DNA from: Zopfochytrium polystomum
Lineage: Eukaryota; Chytridiomycota; Chytridiomycetes; Chytridiales; Chytridiaceae
Reading direction: 5' to 3'
NCBI GenBank assembly: GCA_025765615.1
Contig: JAIVFJ010000121.1
Span: 124,001-188,000 of the forward strand
DNA: 64,000 nt
Shown here: piece by piece, positions 1 to 10,538 of the stretch
How positions within the stretch are numbered: the first letter of the stretch is position 1
Layout of the letters: every line of letters starts with the position of its first letter
Notes under the pieces: model-generated
What the model was told of the DNA's origin: nothing
What the model saw: only the letters and a program-made list of their open reading frames with translations
Database searches by the model: none
Translations under genes and position numbers: made by a program

Positions 1-992
1 ACGGAGATGGCTCTCCCTCCCAGCAGCAGCAACAGCAGCAGACAGAGTCCGGTCCGCCACCGCCCCCGCTCTCCGCCGTGCCCCCCCACGTCACCCCCGC
101 CGCCGCGAAGCGCATGAGCAACCTCACCATGGCCGGCCTGGGCGTGTCGCGCCTTCCGCCCCTTGCCTTATCCATCGACGAGTCCGCCTCGACAGCGGCC
201 CACTCCTCCGGATCCAAATTCGTTCCCGCCCCCATCTCAATCCCACACGCCAGCTCCCGCAAAGACTCCGAGTCCTCCCTCGCGCTCTCCTCCACGGCAG
301 ACGCGCAGACCTCCCAAACCTCAACCTCCGAGCCGGGCTACCGCTCCTCAACGGGCACCGTCCTCGGCAGCATCAACAGCCCCAGCTCGCCCAACGTTGC
401 CGTCTCGCCGTGGTCCGATCCTCCCGACTCCGCTTCGGTGCGATCCGCGGGCTCTCTGCAATCCGTCGACAGCGGATCGACGACGGAGCGCCCCGTCTCG
501 ATCCAAGGCGGCGCGACCCCGCACGTCCCGCCGCACCTCAAAAAGGGCGGCCTGATGAAGCGCGTCCTGGTCGCCATGTCGTCGCGCACCTCATCGATCA
601 GATCTTTGACGAACAACAACAATAACAACTCGTCCATAGGATCGCTGCGGCAGGGCGCCGGCGGATCCGTGTCGAGCAACAACAGCAACGAGAGCCTCAG
701 CGACAAGGGCAGCAGTGACTCGCTGAGTTTGCCCGTCGGCAGGCTCGGCAAGGTGCACGAGGCGTTTATAAAGATCTTGCCGCGCGACGCAAAGTTTGTC
801 GACTTAAAAGAGGAGCCGGAGGGCGAGGTGGAGCTGGAGACTGACGCGGAGACGAAGCCCGCCGACGGGGTGATCGAGTCCCACCCGAAGGAGCTGTCCC
901 TCGAGAAAAAGGCGCTGGGCGACTCGCTGTCGCAGCCGCTGTCGAGGATGGCGATGAAAAAGATTCGAAAGATGGAGAGAGGTTTGCAGTGA
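1..992 (+). CDS. Ser-rich low-complexity protein, 5' end outside the window
   Basis: The reading frame is open to the left edge and ends at TGA 990-992. An upstream in-frame Gln run and Pro stretch lie before the first possible start (a GTG at 78), so the true start is probably off the window. The protein is rich in Ser, Thr and Pro, with an Asn run near residue 180 of the listed frame. It ends in a charged, probably helical tail (Glu-rich, then Lys/Arg-rich MKKIRKMERG). I see no catalytic motif, signal peptide or membrane segment and do not recognise the family. The composition suggests a regulatory or scaffold protein, which is inference only. The next gene on the same strand starts about 118 bp after the stop. 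I cannot exclude that the two are exons of one gene, because the DEP domain downstream begins abruptly. Confidence 0.6.
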   Translation, partial: GDGSPSQQQQQQQTESGPPPPPLSAVPPHVTPAAAKRMSNLTMAGLGVSRLPPLALSIDESASTAAHSSGSKFVPAPISIPHASSRKDSESSLALSSTADAQTSQTSTSEPGYRSSTGTVLGSINSPSSPNVAVSPWSDPPDSASVRSAGSLQSVDSGSTTERPVSIQGGATPHVPPHLKKGGLMKRVLVAMSSRTSSIRSLTNNNNNNSSIGSLRQGAGGSVSSNNSNESLSDKGSSDSLSLPVGRLGKVHEAFIKILPRDAKFVDLKEEPEGEVELETDAETKPADGVIESHPKELSLEKKALGDSLSQPLSRMAMKKIRKMERGLQ

Positions 993-1109
993 AACTGTTT
1001 AGGTGTCTTATGACCTTATCGTCTTTTTCTGAGGGAATTTCACTTTACAGTGGTCGCACGAATGAGATCGACAAAGAATGGGATCAAAGTGAGGGAGCGA
1101 TCACACGCG

Positions 1110-3037
1110 ATGAGGCCAATTATAGATGCTTTTAAAGGTGAGGTTATGCGTTGCTGACACGCCCCCTCACCACTCTCACACCGGCATGCAACCAATCAAT
1201 TCGGCGACAGGTTCTCAACTCATTGAATGGCTCATGGCCAGCTGCGGCCTCTTTGAGAAGGAGGAAGCAATCCGTTTTGCCCAGCAGCTTCTCGACTATG
1301 GTTACATCATCTCCGCCGACTACTTTACCGAGTTCAACGAAAGCCAAATTCTCATCTTCCAATCCCAGTACCTTTGGTGCTCGCACCCGTGGAACATTTC
1401 AAAGCGAGGTGCGTTGAGGATTTGCGATGCGTTCAAAGTTAATCACTTTCGCTTTCCCGCGCCACACGACAGATTACCTACTATACCTTGCCAAAAGATA
1501 CGACAATTCTTACAACCCTCGCGCTCCTTTGACCCCTCGCGAAGACACCCGGCGAAGGTCACTCGTGAAACACTACTTGAAGGAAATCGAGGTGTTTGAA
1601 GTCGGCATTCGGCGTCACGGCGAGTAAGTACTTCCGTCCATTTCCCTTTCGCCGCTTCCCTTCCCTGGAAAGACAGCACTCATTTTGAAACTGACTGAAT
1701 TTCCAAGAATATTCGAGAGCCTCACCGAAAACGAGCAGAGGATTTTCTTGCTACAAGAGTGGGCGTTCTGGAACTATCAGCGACCGTTAGATGTTTGGGT
1801 AAGTCTTCAACTTGCAAACGCCGCCACTGTACCATCTAAACAAATCTTTAAAAGCGCGTGGACAAAGAGAAAGAGACGAGCGCTAATCAGGATCCTGAAG
1901 TCCGAGAGCAAGCCTTTGAGGTGAGAGAATTGTCGTGACGAATGCCAGCAAAGTCTCATAAAGCTTTGATCCACAAGGCTGCACTTACCCCGGAAGGTCT
2001 TGTCACGCATCTCGAAAGAAGACTAGAATACACGAAAGCGAACCTCCTAATGAATCGAAGCAAACCTTCGGTTTCCAGCAAGGCACTTGTGGAACGATGT
2101 CAGTTGCACCAGCCACTTGATCCTCTCGTCACAAGATCATTCGCAGTTGTCAACCCGTACGTTAGCGACGCTGTGGCATACTGGACAGAGCCTAGGTAAT
2201 ACACCGTGCCCCGTGCCTTCAATCCCGGTGGTGAAATTGAACTAGCTATCTCCCATCGGGAGGAACCCAACTTCACTTTATAGGTCAGTCCCTTCCGCCC
2301 ACCAGCTGCGGGTATGGTGCTACTCCTTCGCCGACCTCATCGCCGACCCGCTGGGCGTCGAAATCTTCACCGAGTTCCTCAAAACCGAGTTCTCGAACGA
2401 AAACCTCGACTTTTACCTCGCCGTGTGCAAACTGGACTCGATCGGGTCGTACACGGAGTTTGTCGCCGCCGCGATCGCCATCTTTGATGAGTTTGTCGCC
2501 GTCGGCGCGTCGAGGGAGCTCAACATCACGTCCGGGCTCCGCAAGCAGCTGACGGCAGTTTTTGGTGCGCTCAAGGAAAAGCTCGGAATCAAGACCGCCG
2601 CGCTGGCCCCGCCGCCAAGTCCCACGGACCCCACCAAGCCGGACTCGGCAAGTGTGTTCTCAGGGTCGACCGTCTACGTCGGAGCAGCCTCTTCGTCCAC
2701 CGCCGCCAGTCCAACCAGCGCCACGTCCGCGGCCACTACCGACAGCAGCAGCAGCAGCCCCCCCGACACAGCGCAACCTCCCACCTCCCCGACGCGCATC
2801 ACCTTCGACTTTGACCTCGCCCTGATCCGTGCGGACGCGAAGTGGCGACTTCCCCCGGGCGTGTTCGCGCACGCGCAGGACCACATTTACCAGCTGATGG
2901 CCAAGGACTCGTACAACCGGTTTTTGCAGTCGGAGATCTTGGCGGTGCATTTGGTGCGGGAGGGGGTAAGGGAGATGGAGGGGGATTTTGGGTCGATCGT
3001 GCTGGCGGGGTCGGGGAAACTGCGGCGTGGGTCGTAG
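1110..3037 (+). CDS. RGS protein with DEP, DHEX/GGL-like and RGS domains (R7-like)
   Basis: This is probably a GTPase-activating protein for heterotrimeric G-alpha subunits. My exon model is 1110-1137, 1211-1408, 1473-1623, 1708-1798, 1954-2195 and 2284-3037, about 487 aa. An optional in-phase exon at 1855-1920 would imply a 33-bp intron after it, so I prefer to skip it. Domains in order: a DEP core (GSQLIEWLMAS, then a segment ending FQSQYLWCSHPW); a DHEX-like stretch (DYLLYLAKRY and QEWAFWNYQRPLDVW); a GGL-like stretch (LDPLVTRSFAVVNPYVSDAV); and the RGS box (FLKTEFSNENLDFYLAVCKL through HAQDHIYQLMAKDSYNRFL). A Ser/Thr/Pro-rich loop sits inside the RGS box at about 2600-2790. The order and spacing match animal R7 RGS proteins. 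The DEP domain lacks its first strands, so an upstream exon may be missing. The domain calls rest on remembered family sequences. Confidence 0.8.
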
Positions 3038-3762
3038 GAAAAAAAAAGAATGAGGTTATGACGTGCAGCACAGAGTGGGGGAACCGGCGGGGGAACAGTG
3101 GTCTCGGGTGAGAGTTTTGAGGCGATAGATTGCGATTTCGGACAGTTTGGTTGGTTTGGTCGATTTTTCCTCATTCGCATTGGCGTAAAACAATGATACC
3201 GGATGCACTTTGTTTGGGGGAAAAAAAGAAAAATCTTGATAGGCAGAATGGTATGAGCAGAGCAGTCAACAGCTGGGTCGAAAATCGATAGCCCAATTCC
3301 AACACGGCCGAAGTTACCTCACCAGCACAAGATGCACCTTCTCCAGGCGGACGGGCGGCAAGATACCCAAGTTTGTTTTCCACTCCCATGTTCGAGTACT
3401 GTCCTGCCCCGACCATTTCTCACATCACGAGTGCAATTAAGGAACGGAAGGCTCGTCGTCACCATCCGCCCGCGTGACGCTGGCAAACATCATCCTGTCG
3501 TCTGGCTGCCCAGCTGGGCGTCGGGTTGGGTGGAGTGTTTGCCCAGTTCATTCTTGTCTGCTGCTGCTCTTGCTGAATTTACCTTCCGTTTTTGGCCAAC
3601 CGCAACCGAAAAAGGAAACTGCAGCGCATCGTTCCGCGACTGGGCAATCTCTCCCACGCCCAGTATTCATGCAGATACATAAAATAAAAAGAAGAAAGGA
3701 CACTCGCTACATGAAAACAAAAAGAAAAAGAAGGAAAGTCAAGCCAAGTCAAATCGAAGAAC
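3038..3762. other. intergenic region and promoter of the first arrestin-like gene
   Basis: I see no gene. Short ORFs on both strands lack recognisable motifs. The last 80 bp before the ATG at 3763 are A-rich on the sense strand. The block near 3575-3600 recurs upstream of the second arrestin-like gene. Confidence 0.6.
3576..3600 (+). promoter_or_regulatory. promoter block shared by the two arrestin-like genes (copy 1)
   Basis: The string GAATTTACCTTCCGTTTTTG occurs about 185 bp upstream of the ATG at 3763 and again upstream of 6411. Flanks are less conserved. It may be a regulatory site kept after tandem duplication; function is inferred from conservation only. Confidence 0.4.
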
Positions 3763-5736
3763 ATGGGCGTGCTATCAAAGGTCCACGTCTCCCTCGTCTT
3801 CGACGCCGACGCCTGGGCCGACGACGTGGCCTCGGCGACTCTGTCGTCGTCCTCACCGTCGTCGTCGTCGTCGTCGTCCAAGGCCGCCTCCACTGAATCC
3901 CCGACGACGCCAACGGCCGCCGCTGCCTCCAACCCCACCGGCGCTACCTCCTCGTCCCGCGCCCCGCACCTCTACCCGGTCTTTGAGTTCCTCGAGTCCC
4001 GCCAGCGCCCGCCCGCGCTGGGCGGCGGCCTCGAGGTGCAGCGTGCGTACCAAGAGTGGAAGGCCGCTGGCGGGACAGGCCCTGATGCATCTGGTGTGGG
4101 GCACGTGCGCGGGCGGGTGGTGCTGGACGTGGAGGCTGGGTCGGTGGGGAGGGCGACTGTTCGGGTCGAGAGCGTGGTGGTGCGGTTTGTGCGGCGGGAC
4201 CCAATGGCGATGGGCGCGCGCGAGGTATTGTACGAGGAGACGCTGTGGGCCGCTAAGGACCGCGGCGAAGAGGAGTTTGCGGGGAGGTAAGCGAGCATGG
4301 TGTGTGGGTGTAGAAGCTCGTCTGACCTTACCTCCATTTCATTTCACAACCACCCTCCATCGCACCTTTCAACAAAAGCACCTCATTCCCCTTTTCGCTT
4401 CCCATCCTCCCCAGCCTCAGCCCCACATTTACCGAGGTGCCAAAAGCGACGACGACGGCTGGGTTGGGGACCGGGCACGCTCGCGGCGCGCTGTATAGCG
4501 TGATCGCGATCGTCAATCGTCCGCTCGTTCACGAGATTGAGACGGCGGCCGTCGTCTTTTTGCGGCACGCGGCGCCCCGCCAGGCGATTGATCGGACGCC
4601 GTTTGCCGTGCATAGGGGAACTATTGCTGGGGGTATGTGTGTGCGTGAAGCTGCGTGGGTGAATGGGTGGGTGGGGTTGGGTGGCTGAGCTCTGCGTTCT
4701 ATCTCCCACCGCCATTGCTATTTGTGCTCACCCCCCGCCCCACCTCCCACCAGGCATGGTCGCTTATAAAATCACCGCCCCGCGCGTGGTCGCGGCGTCC
4801 GCAACCGCAACATTCCCAGTGGTCGTGCGGCTCTTTACGGCGGCTGCGCGGGGATCTTCGCCGTGGACGGCGACGGGCAAGACGTCCGAGTGGTTCGGGG
4901 CGACCCCGGCGTGGGCGCGGTACTTGGCGGGGAAGGCGGAGGCGCGGAAGGACCTGGCCTGGCTGACCACGGACTTGAGCCCGTCCAAGCGCGGGCCGGT
5001 GCGCGAGTGCGTTATTGACGGCGGCGGCCGACGCGGCGGTCGCGGCGCGGAGGCGATGGTGATTGTGATGCATGACGGTGGGGTGCGGACGGATGAGGCA
5101 AACGGGGAAGTTCACCGATACGACCAATCCCGTCAACAGTCGTCCGACGGACTGGAAGACATACCGGTAGAATCCGACGACGAGCCGCCATTGTACTCCT
5201 CTGTCGCATTCGGCGATGCCAAGGAACGCGGCGGCGGCGGTTTCGGTGACGAGGAGGATAACGACGCCGGGACGCTGTTTGAGGGACCGGCAGTGTTGGC
5301 GCGGGGCGGCGGCGGTCACGGCGACGGTCGTAGTACTTCTGGCGGCGACGCCGACGGGGACGCGGCGTGGGCCGCGTCTGTGCTAGGTGTGGGCGGCGGG
5401 ACTACTGCGGCAACGGCAGTTTTAAGCGGGGAAGCGACACTGCATCTGGGCACGGCAGGGTTACGTGGCGACTGGTGCGACGGCGAGTTTTACCTGGCGC
5501 ATTACGCCGACATTACACTGGCGCCTGCTGCTGCTGCGGAAGCGGCGGCTGGCGGCCGACGGCGATGGCTGGTGCCTAAAAGCGAGCATGGCGAGACGGT
5601 TCATGTTCCCTTTCGCGTGGTGTACGCAGCCGATGGCGACCACGCAGCTGGGTGGGTGCTACCGGACGAGTGGGATGAGTGGCCGTGGCGCCGAATTGAA
5701 GCAATGGAGGGCTACAAACCACTTTGGAGGAAATAG
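3763..5736 (+). CDS. arrestin-like protein, tandem copy 1
   Basis: Exons are 3763-4286, 4415-4632 and 4754-5736 (574 aa). Introns of 128 and 121 bp start GTAAGC and GTATGT. The protein begins MGVLSKVHVSLVFDADAW. A Ser/Thr/Ala linker follows, then a beta-rich block (RGRVVLDVEAGSVGRATVRV, later LYEETLW). The second half has two strands typical of an arrestin core (ALYSVIAIVNRP and YKITAPRVVAASATATFPVV). It ends in a conserved Trp-rich motif (DEWDEWPWRRIEAMEGYKPLW). The fold assignment is inference from strand pattern, not from a confident match. Arrestin-like proteins act as adaptors in receptor or transporter endocytosis. A direct paralogue with identical intron positions follows at 6411-8213. 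Gly-rich insertions at about 5020-5340 differ between the copies. Confidence 0.65.
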
Positions 5737-6410
5737 GCATGCGTGCGCTCTTCAATGTCGGAATTCCGCTCCGCTGTCGGTGCTGCCTGGAAGCAGGCAG
5801 CTAAATGGGTGCTTGGCCTTGGGGCGGGTGAGGGGCAGCACTGGGAAAACGTGGTCTCGAAGTGAGAGTTTGAGACAACCGAGTTTTGCTTTTTTCGATG
5901 AACTTGTGCACTTTATTCGCCAGAAGAAAAAAAAAGATCATGAGCAGTGCCCTTGACAGCTGAGCCGATAATTTTCTGCATGCGTGGGGTTACCCTTGAA
6001 CCGAATAGAAAGTTGCCCTCTCCATTCGGACTGCCCAAATCCCAACAAAGACCTCGGGTTTTCTTCCGGTCTTCAGTTTTTAGTCCTGCTCGAATCATGG
6101 GCGTACCCGCCGCCCCGCGTGACGCTTGGCCATGACGCAAACAACCCGTGACATCCGTCCGCCTGGGCTTTGGGTGGTGGGTTGTTTGCCCAGTGTGCCG
6201 GGTGTCTTTCTCGCCTGCTGAATTTACCTTCCGTTTTTGGGCGGCAGACACAACGGAAAAGGAAAAAAGAAACTGCCGCAACCGCCCAGTTTTCATGCAG
6301 GCATATTTAAAATAGACCGTCGACACGAAAAAAAAAAAAAAGAAAAAGAAAAAGAAACTCCAAAGAAAAAAAACCCATTCAAATCAAATCAATCACAAAT
6401 CGAATCGAAT
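5737..6410. promoter_or_regulatory. intergenic region carrying the duplicated promoter of the second arrestin-like gene
   Basis: The region aligns by eye with 3165-3762. Shared parts include the GAATTTACCTTCCGTTTTTG block at about 6219-6240, a TTCATGCAG motif, and an A-rich tract at about 6328-6375 just before the start codon. I see no gene. The duplication unit therefore includes roughly 600 bp of promoter. Confidence 0.5.
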
Positions 6411-8213
6411 ATGGGCGTTCTATCAAAGACCCGTGTATCCCTCGTCTTCGACGCCGACGCCTGGGTCGATGACATGATCTCGCCGGCTCCGTCATCGTCG
6501 CTGTCATCGTCGTCGTCGTCGTCGCCTTCCAAAATCGCCTCTGCTGCAACCCCGACCACGCCGATGACCTCCACCCCCGCTGGCGCCTCCTCGACCTCTC
6601 GCTCTCCGCACCTGTACCCAGTCTTTGAGTTCCCCGAGTCCCGCCAACGCCCGCCTGCCCTGGGCGGCGGCCTCGAGGTGCGGCGTGCCTACGAAGAGTG
6701 GAAGGCTGCTAGCGGGGGCCCTGACGCCTTTGGCGTCGGGCGCGTGCGGGGACGGGTGGTGCTGGACGTGGAGGCTGGGTCGGTGGGGAGGGCGACTGTC
6801 CGGGTCGAGAGCGTGGTGGTGCGGCTTGTGCGGCGGGACCCAATGGAGGTGGGCGTGCGGGAGGTATTGTACGAGGAGACGCTGTGGGCCGCCAAGGACC
6901 GCGGCGAGGAGGAGTTTGCGGGGAGGTAAGCGAGCATGATGTGTGTGGGGTTAGAAGTTAGACTAACCTTAAGTCCATTTCATTTCACAACCACCCTCTA
7001 TCACACCTTTCAACAAAAGCACCTCGTTCCCCTTTTCGCTTCCCATCCTCCCCAGCCTCAGCCCCACATTAACCGAGGTGCCGAAAGCGACGACGGCGGC
7101 TGCGTTGGGGACCGGGCACGCTCGCGGCGCATTGTACAGCGTGATCGCGATCGTCAATCGTCCGCTCGTTCGCGAGATTGAGACGGCGGCCATCGTTTTC
7201 TTGCGGCACGCGGCTCCTCGCAACGCGATTGATCGGACGCCATTCGCCGTGCATAGGGGCACCATCGCTGGAGGTAGTATTGGCGGATGGAGTGTGTGTG
7301 TTTGTTTGCGTGTCCGTGTGTAAGTACTAATGAACCGCGCCCATCAGGCGCGATCGCATACACAATCACCATCCCGCGAGTGGTCGCGGCGTCCGCAACC
7401 TCGACGTTCCTGGTCGTCGTACGACTCTTTGCGACCTCCCAGTCTGTCGGCGGCGCGTGGACGGCGACGGGCAAGACGTCCGAGTGGTTCGGCGCGAGCC
7501 CGGCGTGGTTGCGGCACTTGAAGGGGAAGGCGGAGGCACGGAAGGACATGGAAGTGTACACCAGGGACTTGACCGCGGCCAAGGACGGTCCGGTGCGCGA
7601 GTGCGTTGCTGACAGCGGCGGGCGCCGGGGTCGCGGCGCGGGGGCGGTGGTGATTGTGATGCGTGCGGGCGACGGGGCCGGGCCGGAACAGGCTAGTGGT
7701 GAAGAGGAAGGCCTCGGCGGCGGCGAGGACATCGCGGATGGGGAGGCGGATGAGGACGTCGAGACGCTGTATGGCGGTCTTGGCCGCGGGACAGGTGGCG
7801 GCGACGCCGACGGCGATGCTGTTTGGGCCGCGTCGGTTCTGGGTGTCGGCGGCGAGACTGCCGCTGCAACGGCGATTTGGAGCGGGGAAGCGACGCTGCA
7901 GCTCGGTACGGCGGGGTTACGCGGCGACTGGTGCGACGGCGAGTTTTACCTGGCGCATTGCGCGGAGATTGCACTGGCACCTGCTGCTGCTGCTGGTGCG
8001 GCACCGGCGGCTGGTGGTCGGCGGCGATGGCTTGTGCCGCCGCGCGGTAAGGGCGAGCAGGGCGAGACGGTGCGTGTTCCTTTCCGCGTGGTGTATGCCG
8101 CCGAGGGCGACCACGCAGCAGGGTGGGTACTACCGGCAGAGTGGGATGAGTGGCCGTGGAGACGTATCGAAGCAATGGAGGGCTACAAACCGCTTTGGAT
8201 GGGCAGGAAGTAG
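6411..8213 (+). CDS. arrestin-like protein, tandem copy 2
   Basis: Exons are 6411-6925, 7056-7273 and 7348-8213 (532 aa). Intron positions and phases equal those of copy 1, and even the 130-bp first intron is largely the same sequence. The start MGVLSKTRVSLVFDADAWVD matches copy 1, so I place the start at 6411 rather than at the upstream in-frame ATG at 6237, which lies in the duplicated promoter. The conserved core and the Trp-rich C-terminal motif (AEWDEWPWRRIEAMEGYKPLW) are kept. The main differences are a shorter acidic/Gly-rich insertion and divergence in the Ser-rich linker. Both copies look intact, so the pair probably arose by a fairly recent tandem duplication. Family assignment has the same uncertainty as copy 1. 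Confidence 0.65.
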
Positions 8214-8385
8214 CGCAGGCTCTTTTCTTCGCTTTCCTCTTCCAGAGTTGCTTTTTCGCCACCAAAACCAATCGTAGCCGCCTCATTAAATGCCAGCCTT
8301 TCTGACTTCATAGCCCTTTGAATAAAGCAAAAAGCCCAACCACGTAATCGAGCCCCATTCATGGTAGTTTGGACAACATACGAGC

Positions 8386-9465
8386 TCAAGACCGCTGTCT
8401 TTCCACCAGTGGTAAACAGAAATGCTCTGATTTACTCGCATGAACGATTGTGCTGAGTGTGTACCTCAGCTCGAACCCGCTGTCCTTCCACCATTCCAGA
8501 ACTGAAAGCTTTCCCAGGCGGCTCACATTGTCAGCTGCGCTGTGACTATACTTGAGCTGCAATCCACTGTCCTTCCACCACTGAAGTACTGACCATCCCA
8601 CCCTCACTCGCCTTGTCCATGGCCAAACAGGTGTACTTGAGCTCCAAACCACTGTCTTTCCACTCCATCGCCGCATCCAAACTCGCCATTATATCCGCGG
8701 TGTAAGACATCCCAGTCTACTTGACTTTCACCAGTCTTGGACCTGGTGAAAGTCGAGATAGAAACTCGCCGTCCTGATCGCATCTCCCACATATTCCAGG
8801 TTCAGCTCAAGACCGCTAGTACCCACCACTCCAAGACATCCAGTTTGGGCCGGCTGCTTGCGTTCACCATCGCGCGCAAGATATTGGAGCTCGAACTCGG
8901 ACTCTTCCCACCAGTGGAGAACGGTGGGATCCTCGGCGTCGTCCATCGCAGACTTGCTGCACGCGGCATTGAGGTCTTTCTCTTTGCACAGATCAAGAGT
9001 GGGCGAGTTTCTGAGTCTGCAGTGTGTTTGCATCGAACCCCATCTCCAGCCCGCTGTCAATCCACCAGCGCAGGACGTCGCGCGCAAAGCGTTCCATTTC
9101 AAGGAGCACCTCCAACAGTTTCGGCCGATACAGCTCGCGAAACTTGGCCGCCGGGAGGCGGTTTCGGAGGAAGTCGAACAGATCCATTTCTCGCCAATTC
9201 TTTGGGATGTAGAAGATGTCGGGCTTGATCAGCGTCATGGCGCGGGCCTGGACGTCGTGCAGACGGCAGAGTGTGGCGAAGAGGTACGCAGTTTGCGGCG
9301 GACAAAGGCACAGATGATGGCGCCGACAACGAGTACGCGAGGAATGATGATGTTTGCCATATCTGGACATAAGTTGTTTGGATCAGTTTGGCGCAGCCAC
9401 ACGTTGCCAATGTCTTCAACTCGTTCATTGACTGACGGAGGGCCATTTTGAAAAGAACGTAACAA
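8386..9465 (-). pseudogene. decayed WW-type ankyrin-repeat gene
   Basis: Ankyrin-like repeats typical of this window are readable on the minus strand, but only by switching frame several times. The N-terminal part (about 9465-8993) resembles the N-terminus of the neighbour at 10538: an IICAFVRR segment passes, with a one-base shift, into LFATLCRLHDVQ and then VLRWWIDSG. Later pieces read TVLHWWEESEFELQY (about 8960-8890), VLQWWKDSGLQLKY and VLEWWKDSGFELRY (about 8600-8440). Stops and shifts separate the pieces. A short related fragment of the N-terminus (IIICAFVRRL) is also seen on the minus strand near 14090-14130. The repeats normally form helical protein-interaction surfaces; this copy is unlikely to make a full protein. 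Confidence 0.75.
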
Positions 9466-9546
9466 TGAGGAAGAGGAAGGCCGAAGAGCTCAAGAAAAAA
9501 TAGGAAAAGGACTAACCAGCTCTTTGGAAAGAATTGAAGGCAGCTA

Positions 9547-9699
9547 GCATTTTGCAAGTGATGGTTCTGGTAACAGTTTTGTATAAAGACAAACACAAGG
9601 CCTACAGACGCCAAGATCAACCTCCCACCACCACCACCTTCAGTAGTGTACACCACAGCAGCCCAATCCATCAATCAGCCAGCATAGCAAATTCTTTCA
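9547..9699 (+). mobile_element. 5'-truncated LTR of family A
   Basis: The sequence matches the 3' two thirds of the LTR at 46700-46928. It includes the internal GTAACAGTTTTGTA segment followed by TAAAG, the CCACCACCACC run, and the canonical TTCTTTCA end at 9699. The usual TGTTAG start is missing and no family A internal sequence follows. The insertion cuts the 3' end of the ankyrin gene at 9671-10538. Confidence 0.8.
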
Positions 9700-10538
9700 T
9701 GCACTTGCCGCGACATGAGTTGTCGATTGCGGCGCTGCTGTATTTGAGCGGCAGGCCGCTCTTCTTCCACCACTGCAGGGCTTCGACGCGGCCGAGTTCG
9801 CTGGCCTTGTCAATGGCAGCCTCGGTGTATTTTGGCACCAAGCTGCTACCTTTCCACCACTCCAGCACTGCAATGTGCCCACATGAACTCGCCGCATCCA
9901 TCGCTTCCGCAGTGCAAGGCATATCGGGCCCGCATTCTGCTCGCCACCACTCCAAGACGTCGAGGCGCTGTTGTTTGCTCGCTGTTTGGACTGCCCGCGC
10001 TGTTCCGTCCAAGTTCAGCGGGAGTCCGCTGCTCCGCCACCACTCCAGCCCACCAGTGCCAGCGCGTTCGCTCGCGTACTCCAATGCTTTCGCAGAGTAT
10101 CTGAGCTCGAAGCCAGAGTCCTTCCACCACTGCAACTCGTCGGGATCCCGTTCGTCGTCGATCGCATTCTCCCAACACTCGGTGATGAACCCGTTGTCTT
10201 TACACAGCCCACCCACCAACCAGCGCCGATCAAACGGAAGCTCTAGCTGGCTGTCGACCCACCACTGAAGGATGCCGATTCGGTTGTTGTACACGAGCGA
10301 TCGAATTGTGCCGGATGAGTAGAGACTGCGGAACTAACTCCTCTGCGGAGAGGTGGAATCGGAGGAACTCCAAGAGACCGACGTCTTCATTCCAGCACGC
10401 CCACTGGACGGGGATCGACCTGATCTTGAGGAGCGTGTGTGTCTGAACGTCGTGCAGCCGGAAGAGGGTGGCGACCTGGTACTTTGACTTGGGATGGTCG
10501 ACGAACAGGCAGATCTTGTCGGAGACGGTGGCGGCCAT
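9671..10538 (-). pseudogene. WW-type ankyrin gene with a frameshift and an LTR-truncated 3' end
   Basis: The N-terminal ORF starts at 10538 (MAATVSDKICLFVDHPKSKY, then VATLFRLHDVQTHTLLKIR). It runs in one frame to about 10330. A one-base shift there leads into the second frame, which continues NNRIGILQWWVDSQLELPF and contains six repeats with the Trp-Trp signature (for example ELQWWKDSGFELRYSAKAL and ALQWWKKSGLPLKYSSAAI). The final residues and stop codon lie inside the family A LTR fragment at 9547-9699, so the original C-terminus has been lost. Apart from the shift and truncation the coding sequence is well preserved, so the damage is recent or the shift is a sequence error. No function beyond protein interaction can be proposed. 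Confidence 0.75.

Noticed and set aside
78..80. GTG at 78 as the start of the first gene
   Set aside because: The frame is open to the left edge with Gln and Pro runs in frame, so the real start is probably outside the window.
1855..1920. A 66-nt in-phase exon of the RGS gene
   Set aside because: It would require a following intron of only 33 bp; treating 1799-1953 as one intron gives consistent phase and normal length.
3579..3938. Acidic minus-strand ORF with Asp runs
   Set aside because: It is the antisense of the Ser-coding TCG/TCC repeats of the arrestin-like gene.
6237..6410. Upstream ATG at 6237 as start of the second arrestin-like gene
   Set aside because: The 58 extra codons lie in the duplicated promoter and A tract and have no counterpart in copy 1.
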